Assembly: GCA_008032955.1 (NCBI GenBank)
Contig: CP032046.1
Location: 868,001-932,000, forward strand
Direction of reading: 5' to 3'
Origin: Helicobacter pylori
GTDB lineage: Bacteria > Campylobacterota > Campylobacteria > Campylobacterales > Helicobacteraceae
Length of the DNA: 64,000 nucleotides
This document shows positions 48,886 to 58,667 of the stretch, piece after piece. The notes under the pieces are model-generated. The model did no database searches and was not told where the DNA came from. It saw only the letters and a list, made by a program, of their open reading frames with translations. The translations under genes and the position numbers were made by a program. Every line of letters starts with the position of its first letter. Position 1 is the first letter of the stretch.

Positions 48886-50459
48886 ATGTATCAAGTAGCC
48901 ATTTGCGACCCCATCCATGCTAAAGGCATTCAAATTTTAGAAGCCCAAAAAGACATTGTCTTGCATGATTATTCCAAATGCCCTAAAAAGGAGCTTTTAG
49001 AAAAACTCGTCCACATGGATGCACTCATCACGCGCAGCATGACCCCTATCACAAGCGATTTTTTAAAGCCCTTAACACACTTAAAATCCATCGTAAGAGC
49101 GGGCGTGGGAGTGGATAATATTGATTTAGAAAGTTGCTCTCAAAAAGGCATTGTGGTGATGAATATCCCTACCGCTAACACGATTGCCGCTGTGGAATTA
49201 ACCATGGCGCATTTGATCAATGCGGTGCGCTCGTTCCCTTGCGCGAACGATCAAATCAAACACCAACGGCTATGGAAAAGAGAAGATTGGTATGGCACGG
49301 AATTGAAAAATAAAAAGCTGGGCATCATTGGTTTTGGGAATATTGGCTCTAGGGTGGGCATTAGAGCTAAAGCCTTTGAAATGGAGGTTCTAGCCTATGA
49401 TCCTTATATCCCTTCTTCAAAAGCCACTGATTTAGGGGTCATTTACACAAAAAATTTTGAAGATATTTTGCAATGCGATATGATCACTATCCACACCCCT
49501 AAAAACAAAGAAACCATTAACATGATAGGCACTAAAGAGATTGAACGCATGAAAAAAGGGGTTATTTTGATCAATTGCGCTAGGGGGGGCTTTATAATGA
49601 AGACGCCCTTTATGAAGCTTTAGAAACCAAAAAAGTGCGTTGGCTTGGCATTGATGTCTTTTCTAAAGAGCCTGGCATTCATAACAAGCTTTTAGACTTG
49701 CCTAATGTGTATGCGACCCCCCATATTGGCGCGAACACTTTAGAATCCCAAGAAGAAATTTCCAAACAAGCCGCTCAAGGGGTTATGGAGTCTTTAAGAG
49801 GTTCAAGCCATCCGCATGCTTTGAATTTACCCATGCAAGCTTTTGATGCAAGCGCTAAAGCCTACTTGAATTTAGCGCAAAAATTGGGTTATTTTTCCAG
49901 TCAAATCCATAAGGGCGTGTGCCAAAAAATTGAACTCAGTCTTTGTGGGGAGATCAACCAATTTAAAGACGCTCTTGTAGCCTTTATGTTAGTGGGGGTG
50001 TTAAAACCTGTTGTAGGGGATAAAATCAATTACATTAACGCCCCCTTTGTGGCCAAAGAAAGAGGCATTGAGATTAAGGTTAGCCTTAAAGAAAGCGCTT
50101 CGCCCTATAAAAACATGCTCTCTTTAACTCTAAATGCGGCTAATGGTTCAATCAGCGTGAGCGGCACGGTGTTTGAAGAAGATATTTTAAAACTCACTGA
50201 GATTGATGGGTTTCATATTGATATAGAGCCAAAGGGTAAAATGCTTTTATTCAGGAATACGGATATTCCAGGCGTTATTGGGAGTGTGGGGAATGCGTTC
50301 GCTAGGCATGGTATTAACATCGCTGATTTTCGTTTGGGGCGTAACACGCAAAAAGAAGCTTTAGCGCTCATCATTGTAGATGAAGAAGTTTCTTTGGAAG
50401 TTTTAGAAGAGCTTAAAAACATTCCTGCATGCTTAAGCGTTCATTATGTGGTTATTTAA
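48886..50459 (+). CDS. serA: D-3-phosphoglycerate dehydrogenase, frameshifted
   Basis: SerA oxidises 3-phosphoglycerate with NAD, the first step of serine synthesis. The first frame has IVRAGVGVDNIDLE, the NAD fold LGIIGFGNIGSRVGIRAKA and INCARGG. The second has the catalytic His in PHIGANTLESQEE, an intervening domain, and a C-terminal ACT domain (PGVIGSVGNAFARHGINIAD) for serine feedback. The break is at a G7 run (49583-49589). Eight G would read ARGGLYNEDALYEALE and restore about 524 residues. A G tract of this size is slippage-prone, so this may be an error or a genuine length variant. Confidence 0.92.
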
Positions 50460-50468
50460 GGTAGTTGG

Positions 50469-52319
50469 ATGCGAGATTTTTTAAAGCTTTTAAAAAAGCA
50501 TGATGAATTAGAGATCATTGACACCCCCCTTGAAGTGGATTTGGAAATCGCTCATCTAGCCTATATAGAAGCGAAAAAACCTAATGGAGGCAAAGCCCTT
50601 TTATTCACGCAACCCATAAGAAAAGAGCATGACCAGATCAAAACCTTTGACATGCCGGTTTTGATGAACGCTTTTGGTTCTTTCAAACGCTTGGATCTTT
50701 TGTTAAAAACCCCCATAGAAAGCCTGCAGCAACGCATGCAAGCGTTCTTACACTTTAGTGCTCCTAAAAATTTCACTGAGAGTTTGAAAGTCTTAAAAGA
50801 TTTATGGGATTTAAGACACATTTTCCCTAAAAAAACCACTCGCCCTAAAGATCTCATCATCAAGCAAGACAAAGAAGTCAATTTGTGGGATCTACCCGTT
50901 TTAAAAACTTGGGAAAAAGATGGCGGGGCTTTTATCACTATGGGGCAAGTCTATACCCAAAGCCTGGATCATAAAAAAAAGAATTTGGGCATGTATCGTT
51001 TGCAAGTTTATGATAAAAACCATTTAGGCTTGCATTGGCAAATCCATAAAGACTCCCAACTCTTTTTCCACGAATACGCTAAGGCTAAAGTCAAAATGCC
51101 TGTCAGTATCGCCATTGGTGGGGATTTGCTCTACACATGGTGCGCGACAGCCCCCTTACCTTATGGGGTTTATGAACTCATGCTCTATGGGTTTATGAGA
51201 GGAAAAAAAGCGCAAGTAATGCCATGCTTGAGTAATTCTTTGAGCGTGCCAAGGGATTGTGATATTGTGATAGAAGGGTTTGTGGATTGCGAAAAATTAG
51301 AGCTTGAAGGGCCTTTTGGGGATCACACTGGCTATTATACCCCCATTGAGTCTTACCCTGTTTTAGAAGTCAAAACCATTAGCTATAAAAAAGATTCCAT
51401 TTACTTAGCCACTGTGGTGGGTAAGCCCCCTTTAGAAGACAAATACATGGGGTATTTGACTGAGCGTTTGTTCTTGCCCTTGCTTCAAATGAACGCCCCC
51501 AATCTGATAGATTATTATATGCCAGAAAATGGGGTGTTTCATAATTTGATTTTAGCCAAAATACACACGCGCTATAACGCTCATGCCAAACAAGTCATGC
51601 ATGCTTTTTGGGGTGTGGGGCAGATGAGTTTTGTCAAACATGCGATTTTTGTCAATGAAGACGCTCCCAATCTAAGAGATACCAACGCTATCATTGAGTA
51701 TGTATTAGAAAATTTTTCTAAAGAAAAAATTCTCATCTCTCAAGGCATATGCGACGCTTTAGATCATGCAAGCCCTGAATACGCTATGGGGGGGAAACTC
51801 GGTATTGATGCGACCTCTAAAAGCAACACCCCCCACCCCACGCTTTTAAACGATAACGCCTTATTGGCGCTTTTACAAGATAAAATGCCAAATATCGTTC
51901 TTTTGAAGCAATATTACCCGCACACCCGTAACCCCATTTGCGTAATCAGCGTGGAAAAGAAAGACAAAAGCGTCATTGAATTGGCTAAAAATTTGCTCGC
52001 TTTTGAAGAATATTTACGCATTGTCATCTTTGTAGAGCATACCAGCAACGATTTAAACAACCCTTACATGCTGTTATGGCGCATCGTTAATAACATTGAT
52101 GCGCAACGCGATATTCTTACCTCTAAACATTGTTTTTTTATAGACGCTACCAATAAGGGCGTTATGGATAAACATTTTAGAGAATGGCCTACAGAAACCA
52201 ATTGCTCCATGGAAGTCATAGAGGGTTTGAAAAAGAAAGGGCTTTTAAAAGATTTTGAAACTTTAAATCAAAAATTCCACCTCACGCATTCTTTTAGCAC
52301 GCATAAAGAAGATCTATAA
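50469..52319 (+). CDS. UbiD-family decarboxylase, probably of menaquinone synthesis
   Basis: The 616-residue protein is a full-length UbiD-type decarboxylase, the family that uses prenylated FMN. Visible motifs are LGMYRLQVYDKNHLGLHWQ (prFMN/metal site), the EGPFGDHTGYY catalytic Glu region, and YLATVVGKPPLEDKYMG. H. pylori lacks ubiquinone and makes menaquinone by the futalosine route. In that pathway a UbiD-like enzyme removes a carboxyl from the naphthoate intermediate, so that role is more likely than ubiquinone synthesis. It lies 9 bases after serA and 9 before yggS. Confidence 0.85.
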   Translation: MRDFLKLLKKHDELEIIDTPLEVDLEIAHLAYIEAKKPNGGKALLFTQPIRKEHDQIKTFDMPVLMNAFGSFKRLDLLLKTPIESLQQRMQAFLHFSAPKNFTESLKVLKDLWDLRHIFPKKTTRPKDLIIKQDKEVNLWDLPVLKTWEKDGGAFITMGQVYTQSLDHKKKNLGMYRLQVYDKNHLGLHWQIHKDSQLFFHEYAKAKVKMPVSIAIGGDLLYTWCATAPLPYGVYELMLYGFMRGKKAQVMPCLSNSLSVPRDCDIVIEGFVDCEKLELEGPFGDHTGYYTPIESYPVLEVKTISYKKDSIYLATVVGKPPLEDKYMGYLTERLFLPLLQMNAPNLIDYYMPENGVFHNLILAKIHTRYNAHAKQVMHAFWGVGQMSFVKHAIFVNEDAPNLRDTNAIIEYVLENFSKEKILISQGICDALDHASPEYAMGGKLGIDATSKSNTPHPTLLNDNALLALLQDKMPNIVLLKQYYPHTRNPICVISVEKKDKSVIELAKNLLAFEEYLRIVIFVEHTSNDLNNPYMLLWRIVNNIDAQRDILTSKHCFFIDATNKGVMDKHFREWPTETNCSMEVIEGLKKKGLLKDFETLNQKFHLTHSFSTHKEDL

Positions 52320-52328
52320 AGAAGAGCT

Positions 52329-52997
52329 ATGACAGATTATAGCCAAAGGATTGATACCCTCATCGCAAAAATAGAAAAGGCTCGCATCGCCTATTCAAGG
52401 CACCACATTGTAAAAATCGTGGCTGTTTCAAAAAACGCTTCCTTAGAAGCCATTCAACATTACTATAACTGCTCTCAAAGGGCTTTTGGAGAAAATAAAG
52501 TTCAAGATTTAAAAATTAAAATGCATTCTTTAGAGCATTTACCCCTTGAATGGCACATGATAGGCTCTTTGCAAGAAAATAAAATCAATGCGCTTTTGAG
52601 TTTAAAACCCGCTCTTTTGCATTCTTTAGACTCCTTAAAACTCGCTTTGAAAATAGAAAAGCGTTGCGAAATGTTGGGCGTCAATTTAAACGCTCTTTTA
52701 CAGGTTAATAGCGCGTATGAGGAAAGTAAAAGCGGGGTAATGCCTGAAGAAACGCTAGAAGTTTATTCTCAAATCAGTGAAACTTGCAAGCACCTCAAGC
52801 TTAAGGGGCTTATGTGTATAGGGGCTCATGCTGATGATGAAAAGGAAATTGAAAAATCCTTTATTACCACCAAAAAGCTTTTTGACCGATTAAAGAATGC
52901 GAGCGTTCTTTCAATGGGCATGAGCGATGATTTTGAATTGGCGATTGCTTGCGGGGCTAATCTTTTAAGGATTGGCTCTTTTTTATTTAAAGAGTAA
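52329..52997 (+). CDS. YggS-type PLP homeostasis protein
   Basis: The 222-residue single-barrel protein of the alanine-racemase-N class has no catalytic domain 2. The PLP lysine is in KIVAVSKNAS; FGENKVQDLKIK, LEWHMIGSLQENK and MGMSDDFELAIACGANLLRIG are the other family motifs. YggS proteins buffer PLP and affect amino-acid metabolism. One base separates its stop from the next start. Confidence 0.9.
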   Translation: MTDYSQRIDTLIAKIEKARIAYSRHHIVKIVAVSKNASLEAIQHYYNCSQRAFGENKVQDLKIKMHSLEHLPLEWHMIGSLQENKINALLSLKPALLHSLDSLKLALKIEKRCEMLGVNLNALLQVNSAYEESKSGVMPEETLEVYSQISETCKHLKLKGLMCIGAHADDEKEIEKSFITTKKLFDRLKNASVLSMGMSDDFELAIACGANLLRIGSFLFKE

Positions 52998-52998
52998 G

Positions 52999-53757
52999 AT
53001 GCTAGAATCTTATGCGCTTAAAAGTGGGGCTGTTTTTATCTCTGATGCGCATTTTTTGCCTAAAAGCCCTCATTTGATCAATACGCTTAAAGAACTTTTA
53101 AGCGCCAAACCCCCACAAGTCTTTTTCATGGGCGATATTTTCCATGTTCTTGTGGGCTATTTACCCCTAGATAAAGAGCAGCAAAAAATCATTGATCTAA
53201 TCCATGCGTTAAGCGAAATTTCACAAGTCTTTTATTTTGAAGGCAATCATGATTTTTCCATGCGTTTTGTGTTCAATTCTAAAGTGGTGGTTTTTGAGCG
53301 CCAAAACCAGCCCGTATTATTCCAACATGATAACAAACGCTTTTTACTAGCCCATGGGGATTTATTCATCACTAAAGCGTATGAATTTTACATCACGCAA
53401 CTCACTTCCACTTGGGCCAGATTTTTTATAACTTTTTTAAATTTATTAAGTTTTAAAACCTTATACCCTTTTTTGAAAAAACGCATCTATCAAAAACCCA
53501 TCCGCCTTTGGGAATTAGAGCCAAAAGAGTTGCAATCTTTTATTGAAAAGCGCCTAAAAGCCTATCAAAACTATATTAAAGATCTCAACATTGATAGCAT
53601 TGACGGCATTATAGAGGGGCATTTTCATCTCAAAAGCGGTGTAAAAATCCCCTTGAATGCGCCGATTTATTGCCCACTGCCTTCCTTTTATTACGAACAA
53701 AGTCTTTTTAAGGTATCATCAAGCATTTTAGAACCATCTCAAGATAAGGACGCCTAA
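52999..53757 (+). CDS. lpxH: UDP-2,3-diacylglucosamine hydrolase-like metallophosphatase
   Basis: The product starting at this ATG is 252 residues of the calcineurin-like phosphoesterase fold. Metal motifs are ISDAHF, MGDIFHVL, EGNHDFSMR, LLAHGDLFI and IIEGHFHLKSG. This set fits LpxH, which cleaves UDP-diacylglucosamine to lipid X in lipid A synthesis. The gene symbol follows that reading, but sequence alone cannot exclude another phosphoesterase. I chose the ATG at 52999 over the upstream TTG at 52972, which lies inside yggS. Confidence 0.8.
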   Translation: MLESYALKSGAVFISDAHFLPKSPHLINTLKELLSAKPPQVFFMGDIFHVLVGYLPLDKEQQKIIDLIHALSEISQVFYFEGNHDFSMRFVFNSKVVVFERQNQPVLFQHDNKRFLLAHGDLFITKAYEFYITQLTSTWARFFITFLNLLSFKTLYPFLKKRIYQKPIRLWELEPKELQSFIEKRLKAYQNYIKDLNIDSIDGIIEGHFHLKSGVKIPLNAPIYCPLPSFYYEQSLFKVSSSILEPSQDKDA

Positions 53758-53760
53758 ATC

Positions 53761-54699
53761 ATGGCAGAAAAAACAGCTAACGATTTAAAACTAAGCGAGA
53801 TAGAACTCGTGGATTTTCGTATTTATGGCATGCAAGAGGGCGTCCCTTATGAGGGGATTTATGGCATTAATGTGGCTAAAGTCCAAGAAATCATCCCCAT
53901 GCCTACCCTTTTTGAATACCCCACTAATCTAGATTACATCATCGGCGTGTTTGATTTGCGCTCCACGATCATTCCGCTTATAGACTTGGCTAAATGGATA
54001 GGGATTGTCCCGGATAAAAGCAAGGAAAACGAAAAAATCGTCATTATCACTGAATTTAACAACATTAAAATGGGCTTTTTAGTCCATTCGGCTAGGCGTA
54101 TCAGGCGCATTAGCTGGAAAGATGTGGAGCCTGCATCCTTTAGCGCCTCTAATAGTATCAACAGAGAAAATATCACCGGTACCACGCGCATTGAAAACGA
54201 CAAAACCCTACTCATTTTGGATTTAGAAAGCATTTTAGACGATTTAAAGCTTAATGAAGACGCTAAAAGCACTAAGGAAGCCACCCCCAAACAGCATTTT
54301 GAAGGCGAAGTGTTGTTTTTAGACGATAGCAGAACGGCGAGAAAAACCTTAAAAAACCATTTGAGTAAATTGGGTTTTAGCATCACGGAAGCTGTGGATG
54401 GGGAAGACGGGTTGAACAAATTAGAAATGTTATTCAAAAAATACGGGGACGATTTGAGAAAGCATTTGAAATTCATTATTTCAGATGTTGAAATGCCTAA
54501 AATGGATGGCTATCATTTCTTATTCAAGCTCCAAAAAGACCCTAGGTTTGCTTATATTCCTGTGATTTTTAATTCTTCTATTTGCGATAATTACAGCGCT
54601 GAAAGGGCTAAAGAAATGGGGGCTGTAGCGTATTTAGTCAAGTTTGACGCAGAGAAATTCACCGAAGAAATTTCTAAGATTTTAGACAAGAATGCGTAA
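53761..54699 (+). CDS. cheV3: Chemotaxis coupling protein CheV3
   Basis: The 312-residue protein has a CheW-like domain at residues about 15-165 (YGINVAKVQEIIPMPTLFEY, YIIGVFDLRSTIIPLIDL) and a receiver domain at 180-310. In the receiver the acidic pocket is FLDDSRT, the phosphorylated Asp lies in IISDVEMPKMDGYHF, and the Lys is in YLVKFDAEKF. CheV proteins couple receptors to CheA and act as phosphate sinks. H. pylori has three; gene order next to cheA points to CheV3. cheA follows after 56 bases. Confidence 0.93.
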   Translation: MAEKTANDLKLSEIELVDFRIYGMQEGVPYEGIYGINVAKVQEIIPMPTLFEYPTNLDYIIGVFDLRSTIIPLIDLAKWIGIVPDKSKENEKIVIITEFNNIKMGFLVHSARRIRRISWKDVEPASFSASNSINRENITGTTRIENDKTLLILDLESILDDLKLNEDAKSTKEATPKQHFEGEVLFLDDSRTARKTLKNHLSKLGFSITEAVDGEDGLNKLEMLFKKYGDDLRKHLKFIISDVEMPKMDGYHFLFKLQKDPRFAYIPVIFNSSICDNYSAERAKEMGAVAYLVKFDAEKFTEEISKILDKNA

Positions 54700-54755
54700 T
54701 TCTTTTTATAAAATTGTAAAATACTCTTATCTCAAACGCTAAAAAGGGGTTTTAA

Positions 54756-57194
54756 ATGGATGATTTGCAAGAAATAATGGAAGACTTTTTGATTGAAGCC
54801 TTTGAAATGAACGAGCAGTTGGATCAGGATTTAGTGGAATTAGAGCATAACCCTGAAGATTTGGACTTGCTCAATCGCATTTTTAGAGTCGCCCACACCA
54901 TTAAAGGCTCTAGCTCGTTTTTGAATCTTAATATCCTCACGCACCTCACGCACAACATGGAAGATGTCTTAAATCGTGCCAGAAAGGGCGAAATTAAAAT
55001 CACGCCGGATATTATGGATGTCGTGTTGCGCTCCATTGATTTGATGAAAACCTTACTCGTAACGATTAGAGATACCGGATCAGATACTAATAACGGCAAG
55101 GAAAACGAGATTGAAGAAGCGGTCAAACAGCTTCAAGCTATCACAAGCCAAAATCTAGAGGGCGCTAAAGAAACTTTAGGGGCTAAAGAAACCCCAAAAG
55201 AAGAAGCGAAAGAAGAAATTAAAGAAAAAGCGAAAGAAGAAAATAAAGAAAACAAGGCAAAAACCCCTACTGCAGAAAATCCCGCAAGCGATAACCCGCT
55301 AGCCGATGAGCCGGATTTGGATTATGCTAACATGAGCGCTGAAGAAGTGGAAGCGGAAATTGAACGCCTGCTTAACAAGCGCCAAGAGGCCGATAAAGAA
55401 CGAAGAGCCCAAAAAAAACAAGAAGATCAAGCCAAACCTAAACAAGAAGTTACCCCAACAAAAGAAGACCCCAAAACAGAAACCCAAAAAGCCCCTAAAA
55501 CAGAAACTAAAGCTAAGGCTAAAGCCGATACTGAAGAAAATAAAGCCCCCTCTATTGGCGTGGAGCAAACCGTTAGAGTGGATGTGCGCCGCTTGGATCA
55601 CTTAATGAATCTAATCGGTGAGCTTGTTTTAGGAAAGAATCGCTTGATCAGGATTTATAGCGATGTGGAAGAACGCTATGATGGGGAAAAGTTTTTAGAG
55701 GAATTAAACCAGGTGGTTTCTTCTATTTCAGCGGTAACGACAGACTTGCAGCTTGCGGTGATGAAAACCCGGATGCAACCAGTGGGCAAAGTGTTCAATA
55801 AATTCCCTCGCATGGTAAGGGATTTGAGCCGGGAATTAGGCAAGAGCATTGAATTAATCATTGAGGGCGAAGAAACCGAATTAGACAAATCCATTGTAGA
55901 AGAGATTGGCGATCCGCTCATTCACATTATCCGCAACTCATGCGATCATGGGATTGAGCCTTTAGAAGAAAGAAGAAGGCTTAACAAGCCTGAAACCGGT
56001 AAAGTGCAATTGAGCGCGTATAATGAGGGCAATCACATTGTGATCAAAATCTCTGATGATGGCAAGGGATTAGATCCTGTGATGCTTAAAGAAAAAGCGA
56101 TTGAAAAAGGGGTGATTAGCGAAAGAGACGCTGAAGGCATGAGCGATAGGGAAGCGTTTAATCTCATTTTCAAGCCAGGCTTTTCTACCGCAAAAGTCGT
56201 TTCCAATGTCTCAGGCAGAGGCGTGGGCATGGATGTGGTGAAAACCAATATTGAAAAGCTCAATGGGATCATTGAAATTGATTCAGAAGTGGGGGTAGGC
56301 ACGACTCAAAAGCTTAAAATCCCTCTCACTTTGGCTATCATTCAAGCTTTACTCGTGGGCGTTCAAGAAGAATATTACGCTATCCCGCTTTCTTCAGTTT
56401 TAGAAACCGTGCGCATCAGCCAGGATGAAATCTACACCGTTGATGGCAAGAGCGTGTTGCGCTTGAGAGATGAGGTGCTTTCTTTGGTGCGCCTTTCTGA
56501 TATTTTTAAAGTGGATGCTATTTTGGAATCCAAATCAGATGTGTATGTGGTCATCATTGGCTTAGCCGATCAAAAAATTGGCGTGATCGTGGATTATTTG
56601 ATCGGTCAAGAAGAAGTGGTCATTAAATCTTTAGGTTACTACCTTAAAAACACTAGAGGCATTGCCGGCGCTACGGTGAGAGGCGATGGGAAAATCACCC
56701 TTATTGTAGATGTGGGGGCGATGATGGATATGGCAAAAAGCATCAAGGTCAATATCGCTACCTTGATGAATGAATCCGAAAACACCAAGAGCAAAAATTC
56801 TCCTAGCGATTATATTGTCTTAGCGATTGATGACAGCAGCACGGACAGAGCGATTATCCGCAAATGTTTAAAACCATTAGGCATCACGCTTTTAGAAGCC
56901 ACTAACGGGTTAGAAGGCTTAGAAATGCTTAAAAATGGCGATAAGATTCCGGACGCTATTTTAGTGGATATTGAAATGCCTAAAATGGACGGCTACACTT
57001 TCGCTTCTGAAGTGCGTAAATACAATAAATTTAAAAACCTGCCTTTGATCGCAGTAACCAGTCGGGTAACTAAAACCGATAGGATGCGCGGCGTTGAATC
57101 CGGCATGACTGAATACATCACCAAACCTTATAGCGGTGAGTATTTAACCACCGTAGTGAAGCGCAGTATTAAATTAGAAGGAGACCAATCGTGA
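54756..57194 (+). CDS. cheA: Chemotaxis histidine kinase CheA with fused receiver domain
   Basis: The 812-residue protein starts with an HPt domain (phospho-His in VAHTIKGSSSFL). A charged Lys/Glu/Pro-rich linker follows at residues about 125-265 in place of a clear P2 domain. Next come the dimerisation helices (LDHLMNLIGELVLGKN), the ATPase (IHIIRNSCDHGIEP, SDDGKGLDP, SGRGVGMDVVKTN), the CheW-like domain and a C-terminal receiver with LAIDDSSTDR and AILVDIEMPKMDGYTF. This CheAY fusion is typical of H. pylori. The linker is encoded by AAAGAAG-type repeats prone to length change. The stop overlaps the cheW GTG by four bases. Confidence 0.96.
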   Translation: MDDLQEIMEDFLIEAFEMNEQLDQDLVELEHNPEDLDLLNRIFRVAHTIKGSSSFLNLNILTHLTHNMEDVLNRARKGEIKITPDIMDVVLRSIDLMKTLLVTIRDTGSDTNNGKENEIEEAVKQLQAITSQNLEGAKETLGAKETPKEEAKEEIKEKAKEENKENKAKTPTAENPASDNPLADEPDLDYANMSAEEVEAEIERLLNKRQEADKERRAQKKQEDQAKPKQEVTPTKEDPKTETQKAPKTETKAKAKADTEENKAPSIGVEQTVRVDVRRLDHLMNLIGELVLGKNRLIRIYSDVEERYDGEKFLEELNQVVSSISAVTTDLQLAVMKTRMQPVGKVFNKFPRMVRDLSRELGKSIELIIEGEETELDKSIVEEIGDPLIHIIRNSCDHGIEPLEERRRLNKPETGKVQLSAYNEGNHIVIKISDDGKGLDPVMLKEKAIEKGVISERDAEGMSDREAFNLIFKPGFSTAKVVSNVSGRGVGMDVVKTNIEKLNGIIEIDSEVGVGTTQKLKIPLTLAIIQALLVGVQEEYYAIPLSSVLETVRISQDEIYTVDGKSVLRLRDEVLSLVRLSDIFKVDAILESKSDVYVVIIGLADQKIGVIVDYLIGQEEVVIKSLGYYLKNTRGIAGATVRGDGKITLIVDVGAMMDMAKSIKVNIATLMNESENTKSKNSPSDYIVLAIDDSSTDRAIIRKCLKPLGITLLEATNGLEGLEMLKNGDKIPDAILVDIEMPKMDGYTFASEVRKYNKFKNLPLIAVTSRVTKTDRMRGVESGMTEYITKPYSGEYLTTVVKRSIKLEGDQS

Positions 57195-57688
57195 GCAACC
57201 AATTAAAAGATTTATTTGAAAGACAAAAAGAAGCTAGTGCAGGCTCTAAACAAGAAGACAATGAAGAGGTTTTGCAATTCATTGGCTTTATTATTGGCGA
57301 TGAAGAATACGCCATTCCCATTTTGAATATTTTAGAAATCGTCAAACCCATTGGTTACACGCGAGTCCCTGAAACCCCAAACTATGTGCTTGGCGTGTTC
57401 AACTTAAGGGGTAATGTCTTCCCGTTGATTAGCCTGCGTTTAAAATTCGGGTTGAAAGCTGAAAAGCAAAACAAAGACACTCGTTATTTGGTGGTGCGCC
57501 ATAACGATCAGATCGCTGGGTTTTTCATTGATCGCTTAACTGAAGCCATTCGCATCAAGCAAACGGATATTGATCCGGTGCCAGAGACTTTGAGCGATAA
57601 CAATAATTTAACTTATGGCATTGGGAAACAAAACGATAGACTCGTAACCATTTTAAGAGTGGAAGAAATCTTAAAGAAAGACTTCTAA
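57191..57688 (+). CDS. cheW: Chemotaxis coupling protein CheW
   Basis: The 165-residue protein links chemoreceptors to CheA. Motifs are FIIGDEEYAIPILNILEIVKP, NYVLGVFNLRGNVFPLISLR and GFFIDRLTEAIRIK. The start is GTG in a GTGA overlap with the cheA stop, so translation is coupled. An N-terminal extension of about 25 residues is charged and low in complexity. Confidence 0.95.
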   Translation: MSNQLKDLFERQKEASAGSKQEDNEEVLQFIGFIIGDEEYAIPILNILEIVKPIGYTRVPETPNYVLGVFNLRGNVFPLISLRLKFGLKAEKQNKDTRYLVVRHNDQIAGFFIDRLTEAIRIKQTDIDPVPETLSDNNNLTYGIGKQNDRLVTILRVEEILKKDF

Positions 57689-57943
57689 AAATTTTAGTTT
57701 ATCCATAGCCCCTATGGGCTTTGAGAAAGACTTATTCCGTTAAAAAGCTTGATTAAAATCAAGCGATAATGTTTGATTAAAATAGGATCTTTTTTAATCT
57801 TTTCTTTTAAAAACAGCGTGAAACTTTTTTAAACGGATTAAAAAGAACCCCTTATTTTTAGTCTTTGTTGCCAACACTTTTTAACAAGTGGGGCTTTTGC
57901 ATTGAGACTTACTAGATTGTAGCCCCCTCCTTTTAAGGATTTC
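57689..57943. other. Gap between cheW and tpx with two hairpins
   Basis: No ORF is seen. AGCCCCTATGGGCTTT at about 57707-57722 could end the cheW transcript, and CTTGATTAAAATCAAG follows at about 57748. Further on, CACTT-TTTAAC-AAGTG followed by GGGGCTTTTG (about 57873-57900) could serve either strand. Their roles are inferred from shape only. Confidence 0.4.
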
Positions 57944-58444
57944 CTATTCCAACACTTTTAAAAGCGCTTCATAATCAGGCTCTTCTAAAATGTTTTGAAC
58001 GATTTCTTTATAGATAACCACTCCCTTATCATCAAGAACAAACACTGATCGAGCGAGTAAGCCTTGCAAAGAGCCTTTGCCTAACAGCACGCCGTAATTT
58101 TCCCCAAAAGCCTTATACCTAAAATCGCTTAAGATTCTTAAGTCCTTAATGCCTTCAGTGCCGCAAATTTGTCCTTGAGAAAAAGGTAAGTCCATAGAAA
58201 TAACGCTAAAACTCACAGAAGGCAATTTGCTAGCTTGCTCATTGAAGTGTTTGGCTTGGAGCAAACAAACCGATCCAGTTAAACTAGGAAGCGCGCTAAC
58301 GACTTGAAAACGCACGCCTGGCTTCAATAAACTGACTTCTTGCAAATCGCCATTGACCAATTTCACATCAGGGGCTTTATCGCCCACTTTTAAGGCTTTC
58401 CCTTCTAATTGGTATGTCTCTTCTTTAAAAGTAACTTTTTGCAT
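57944..58444 (-). CDS. tpx: Thiol peroxidase
   Basis: The 166-residue peroxiredoxin reduces peroxides with electrons from thioredoxin. The peroxidatic Cys is in SLTGSVCLLQAKHFNEQ near residue 60. The resolving Cys is in GQICGTEGI near residue 94. I use the ATG at 58444 after GAAAGGATTT; the frame is open further to 58495, but the extension has no ribosome site. It is divergent from sodB, so the two oxidative-stress genes share the 223-base gap between them. Confidence 0.95.
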   Translation of the reverse strand: MQKVTFKEETYQLEGKALKVGDKAPDVKLVNGDLQEVSLLKPGVRFQVVSALPSLTGSVCLLQAKHFNEQASKLPSVSFSVISMDLPFSQGQICGTEGIKDLRILSDFRYKAFGENYGVLLGKGSLQGLLARSVFVLDDKGVVIYKEIVQNILEEPDYEALLKVLE

Positions 58445-58634
58445 GGTTAAATCCTTTCTAATTGAATTGCTATATTGCGTTAGAATAATAGTCAATTAAA
58501 ATTAACTTTTAAAAAATTTAGAAAGAATTTGTTTAAAAAGTCGTTTTCATTTTAAAAAACCCCTTAAAATCTACAAAATTTGCATAACGATCCATTTTTA
58601 AGAAAAAATTTACCAAAAAGTATTAAAAAATGAT

Positions 58635-58640
58635 TACAAT
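58635..58640 (+). promoter_or_regulatory. -10 box of sodB
   Basis: TACAAT in ATGATTACAATACGG, 28 bases before the ATG. In H. pylori sodB is repressed by apo-Fur; the A/T-rich region just upstream would be the place to look for the operator, but I cannot define it. Confidence 0.5.
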
Positions 58641-58667
58641 ACGGCTATCTGATCACAAGGAGAAAAC

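Noticed and set aside
55299-55605. ORFs on both strands in the cheA linker
   Set aside because: The low-complexity AAAGAAG-type DNA of the CheA linker opens all frames; products are Lys- or Phe-rich artefacts.
58445-58667. A defined Fur box between tpx and sodB
   Set aside because: The gap is AT-rich throughout and I could not pick a convincing operator by eye.
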